Shown here: one piece after another, positions 52,196 through 54,772 of the stretch
How the letters are laid out: the number at the start of each line of letters is the position of its first letter
Position numbering within the stretch: the first letter of the stretch is position 1
DNA from: Chlorobium sp.
GTDB lineage: Bacteria > Bacteroidota > Chlorobiia > Chlorobiales > Chlorobiaceae
Direction: 5' to 3'
NCBI GenBank assembly: GCA_028280025.1
Contig: JANQMO010000075.1
Span: forward strand, 1 to 54,772
DNA: 54,772 nucleotides
Translations under genes and position numbers: made by a program
Notes under the pieces: model-generated
Database searches by the model: none
Told to the model about the DNA's origin: nothing
The model's input: only the letters and a program-made list of their open reading frames with translations

Positions 52196-53050
52196 TTACA
52201 GGTCGACGATCAGCCCGAGCGAACCGAAACTGTCCGTATCATAAAAATACATCCCGTGCCTGCTGATCCCGGTGGAGTAACCGCAGGCAATCCGGATATT
52301 CTCAAGTCCGACTGCAGCGAGGCGCCAGCCTGCCTGGAGGTTCCATGTTCCCCGGTATCCGTTTGTTCTGTTCAGCTTGTCGTCCCATTTCGGCAAAAGC
52401 TTGAAGTCCGTTGCAAGATAGGTGTTTCCGGGTGTTGCGAGTTCTATCCCGGCCTGAAACGAATGGCGGTTTATCTCATCGGGAATGGTGTGGATCAGAT
52501 ACTGGTAGCCGAGATAGAAGCGGGAGCCGTCAGATGAAAGAGCGAGAATGAGGTTGATGAATTCCCTGCTGTAGGTAAACGGGATCCCGAACGGGCTTTT
52601 TTCTTCATCGATCCACTTTCCGGCGGCTTCGTCGTAATGGCCGTCCTCGAAATGTGCGGAAATATGGGTTATCCTGAGCCGGGCGGACAATTCGTCGAAA
52701 GGCAGTGAAGAATTCTCAAGAGGCTGGACCCAACTGCAGGAGATGCCGAAAAGATAGTCGATCGTATCGACAGGGAACTTGAAGCTCTCTTCCATAGCCA
52801 GAAGCGAGAACGTGGCGAAATCGATGCCGAACGCAAATCCGTCGTTTTTGAGGCTGAAAAGGTCGGCGGATGTCCCGATGTCGAGCTGCAAATACTCTTC
52901 GTCGAGTCTTGGCATGATGGCGATGCGAGGTTCAAGGGGGTCGGCAAGCAATGGTGCGAACTGTGTCCGCAGCAGAGGTTCGGCTGATGCCGATGAGGCG
53001 CCGAAAAAGAGCATCAGTATCGTGAGAACGGGAAAAAAGCTTTTTTGCAT
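52196..53050 (-). CDS. DUF1207-like outer-membrane protein
   Basis: A 284-residue exported protein: MQKSFFPVLTILMLFFGASS then ASA form a signal peptide. LLADPLEPRIAI early in the mature chain and GYSTGISRHGMYFY near the C terminus resemble the DUF1207 family, and the pattern of beta strands suggests a barrel. Function is unknown. The gene begins 25 bp after the pyrB stop and may be co-transcribed with it. Confidence 0.7.
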   Translation of the reverse strand: MQKSFFPVLTILMLFFGASSASAEPLLRTQFAPLLADPLEPRIAIMPRLDEEYLQLDIGTSADLFSLKNDGFAFGIDFATFSLLAMEESFKFPVDTIDYLFGISCSWVQPLENSSLPFDELSARLRITHISAHFEDGHYDEAAGKWIDEEKSPFGIPFTYSREFINLILALSSDGSRFYLGYQYLIHTIPDEINRHSFQAGIELATPGNTYLATDFKLLPKWDDKLNRTNGYRGTWNLQAGWRLAAVGLENIRIACGYSTGISRHGMYFYDTDSFGSLGLIVDL

Positions 53051-53074
53051 GGATCGTTACCTCAGAACGGGGTT

Positions 53075-54028
53075 TTAATGTTTAAATGAATGTGGCTGGT
53101 CACTATCGGCAAGCAGCATTTCCAGAACCGCGGTCCTGACGGCAACACCGTTTGTCACCTGTTCGAGCATGACGCTTTTCGAGTATCCCGGAGGCTGGAT
53201 GCGGTCCGCCACGTTACTCGATATTTCGATTTCCCGATTAACAGGCCCCGGATGCAGTACCAGCATGTGCTTGCGTATTTTTTCCAGCCGTTCGTCGGTC
53301 AGGCCGTAATTCAGTGAATAGTCGTCAAGGGAAGGAATATACCCTCCTGTCATTCTTTCCAGCTGGAGCCGGAGTACGATTGCCGCATCAGCCCAGCGGA
53401 TGGCATCATCGATAGACGTGAAGGCCTGGACGCCAAAAGAGCTGCTGTCGGCCGGCATGAGTGATGCAGGGCAGCAGATTCCTACCTTTGCGCCGAGGGT
53501 TGTCAGTCCGAAAATGTTCGAACGGGCGACGCGGCTGTGTAGAATGTCTCCCAGAATCATGATTTTTACGTTTTCAATCGCACCGAAATAATCCCGCAGC
53601 GTAAAAATATCCAGAAGAGCCTGCGTCGGGTGTTCATGTGTTCCGTCACCGGCGTTGACAACATTTTTTTTCGTTATGCGGCTGATATGGTCGGCTGCAC
53701 CGGACGACGAGTGGCGGATGACAAACGCGTCCACTTCCATTGCTTCGAGATTGCGGATGGTGTCGACTATGCTTTCGCCTTTTGCGACGCTGCTGGAAGA
53801 GGCGCTGAAATTCAGTGTGACAGCACCGAGATTGCGAGCGGCAATTTCAAATGAAAACCGTGTCCTGGTGGAATTTTCGAAAAATGCCAGTACGATGCGT
53901 TTCCCTTCGAGCGATCTTGGAATAGCGTGTCCTGTTTGCAGAAACATATCTTTGTGATACGCGGCCTTGTCGAGAATCCTGATTATTTCGGCTGCCGGCA
54001 TCCCTGAAAGTCCGGTTAGGTGTTTCAA
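53075..54028 (-). CDS. pyrB: Aspartate carbamoyltransferase catalytic subunit
   Basis: A 317-residue enzyme that joins carbamoyl phosphate and aspartate in pyrimidine synthesis. FFENSTRTRFSFEIAAR is the carbamoyl-phosphate loop, FVIRHSSSGAADHI and AGDGTHEHPTQALLDIFTLR are active-site blocks, DILHSRVARSNIFGL and LHPGPVNREIEIS bind aspartate. Length is normal. No pyrI is adjacent, so the enzyme is probably unregulated or uses pyrC as partner. It is divergent from hypA. Confidence 0.96.
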   Translation of the reverse strand: MKHLTGLSGMPAAEIIRILDKAAYHKDMFLQTGHAIPRSLEGKRIVLAFFENSTRTRFSFEIAARNLGAVTLNFSASSSSVAKGESIVDTIRNLEAMEVDAFVIRHSSSGAADHISRITKKNVVNAGDGTHEHPTQALLDIFTLRDYFGAIENVKIMILGDILHSRVARSNIFGLTTLGAKVGICCPASLMPADSSSFGVQAFTSIDDAIRWADAAIVLRLQLERMTGGYIPSLDDYSLNYGLTDERLEKIRKHMLVLHPGPVNREIEISSNVADRIQPPGYSKSVMLEQVTNGVAVRTAVLEMLLADSDQPHSFKH

Positions 54029-54302
54029 TGCGGAAGGGTTTCCATTTGCGTGAGACAGTCTGTTTTTTTGCGAATTTACGAAAAAAACCAGCTAACCTGA
54101 ATAATTCACCAAAAGGACGGGAAACGTTCCTTTTCCAGCCATTCCCGTGCCTGCCCTGTGAAATCAACGTATCTATTTCAAAGGGCTTACACGGGAATCC
54201 ATCTTTTGCCTTTCCTGGCATGGACCCCGGACATGCGCATTATCATCATGGAAATGATTTTGGTACGCTGTTTGTTAGATTATATCGTAAATCAGGTTAC
54301 CT

Positions 54303-54644
54303 ATGCATGAAATGTCGATAGCGATGTCCATTATCGAGGCCGTCGTCGAAAAAGCGTCTCAGGAAAATTCCCGGAAGGTCAGTGAAATTGAACTGCAGGT
54401 GGGAAAGGCATCAGGAATTCTTACAGAATCGCTCACCTTCTGTTTTTCCGCAGCGGCAAAAAATACTATTGTTGACGGTGCACGGCTCGAAATTCGTGAA
54501 ACCGAGTCTCTGGGTACCTGTGAGGATTGCGGTAACAGTTTTCCGGTCGAAGGCTTTTTTGCCGCCTGCCCGTCCTGCGGCTCGTATAAAACTGATCTCG
54601 TATCCGGCAGGGAACTGCTGATTAAATCCATAACGCTGGAGTAA
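54303..54644 (+). CDS. hypA: Hydrogenase nickel insertion protein HypA
   Basis: A 113-residue nickel metallochaperone for NiFe-hydrogenase maturation. MHEMSIA has the nickel-binding His2-Glu3 at the N terminus, and two CxxC pairs (CEDC and CPSC) bind the structural zinc. Length is normal. The gene is divergent from pyrB. The usual partner hypB would be expected downstream, but the next sequence is a heptamer repeat and the 5' end of a group II intron. Confidence 0.95.
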   Translation: MHEMSIAMSIIEAVVEKASQENSRKVSEIELQVGKASGILTESLTFCFSAAAKNTIVDGARLEIRETESLGTCEDCGNSFPVEGFFAACPSCGSYKTDLVSGRELLIKSITLE

Positions 54645-54645
54645 A

Positions 54646-54679
54646 ATCAGGTAATAGGTAATGGGTAATAGGAATTAGG
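54646..54679 (+). repeat. GGTAATA heptamer tract at the intron junction
   Basis: GGTAATAGGTAATGGGTAAT and following bases form a degenerate TAATAGG heptamer array directly before the intron 5' end. The minus strand at the left intron junction carries ATAATAGGTAATAGG, so both copies sit in the same type of repeat. Confidence 0.6.
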
Positions 54680-54772
54680 GTGCGCCGGGAGACCGGCAGG
54701 AGATAAAGGGTGCAAGTCCCTCCAGTGAAGGAGTAGCGACCCACACTGTCCCCGAGTCATGCGTGCAAGACC
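54680..54772 (+). mobile_element. 5' end of a group II intron (right copy, cut by window edge)
   Basis: Starts GTGCGCCGG with a GCCGG-GAGA-CCGGC hairpin and GGG-tgcaagt-CCC, as expected for the 5' part of domain I. Its first 85 bases are identical to the reverse complement of positions 1-85. The intron continues beyond the window. It begins 35 bp after hypA on the same strand. Confidence 0.78.

Noticed and set aside
54271..54287. Sigma-54-like promoter (TGGTACG-N4-TTGTT) upstream of hypA
   Set aside because: The -12 element has GT instead of the required GC, and no activator site is visible.

Overview
The window is a 54.8-kb piece of a bacterial chromosome of roughly 50% GC. It looks like a member of the Chlorobiota (green sulfur bacteria, Chlorobium/Prosthecochloris type). 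The hints are: a phytoene-desaturase-like remnant, a small DUF4212 subunit paired with an acetate-type Na+ symporter, class I fructose-1,6-bisphosphatase, HypA, a class II photolyase, and intergenic DNA full of short 7-10-mer tandem repeats. No rRNA or other phylogenetic marker is present, so the assignment is an inference.

Both window edges carry the first 85-93 bases of the same group II intron, in opposite orientation and pointing outward. They were recognised by the GTGCG 5' end and a GAGA-capped stem. Next to the left copy lies a truncated, frameshifted FAD-dependent desaturase; next to the right copy lies hypA. Positions 0.6-12 kb (mostly + strand) hold lipoproteins, a macro-domain pseudogene, an unusual ATPase-GNAT fusion, an SDR oxidoreductase translationally linked to an unknown membrane protein, the RecD2 helicase and RNase R.

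The most interesting region is 12.3-18.7 kb. A CqsA-type autoinducer synthase gene (+) is divergent from a CqsS-type hybrid sensor kinase gene (-). The two share a 431-bp intergenic region with two perfect palindromes about 31 bp apart. The kinase has the CqsS membrane sensor and histidine kinase, but two receiver domains. Its gene overlaps a class II photolyase gene by 4 bp, and a CPA2 antiporter gene follows 24 bp later. An orphan HPt protein at 34.6-35.0 kb is a candidate LuxU-like relay. Together these suggest an alpha-hydroxyketone/aminoketone quorum-sensing circuit in a non-proteobacterium, physically linked to DNA photorepair.

Positions 18.7-24.4 kb (- strand) hold a GATase, a rhodanese, tRNA-Ser(CGA) and tRNA-Gly(GCC) with their terminators and promoter, a curious array of mini-hairpins, an L,D-transpeptidase, a pirin, a YmdB-type phosphoesterase and fbp; recJ follows on +. 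An envelope-glycan operon (ArnT-like, PAP2, GT2, flippase-like) and cydDC occupy 26.2-34.2 kb. Then come mtnA, a GT-B glycosyltransferase, a purine nucleoside phosphorylase with an Asp in place of the usual base-contacting Asn, and a class I aminotransferase. A long co-directional block runs uvrC-TPR-aroE-lspA-tatD-TPR-ppiB-yggS (48.3 to 40.4 kb). The right end has the acetate-type symporter pair, a porin with an attenuator-like leader, a DUF1207-like protein, pyrB, and divergent hypA running into the right intron end.
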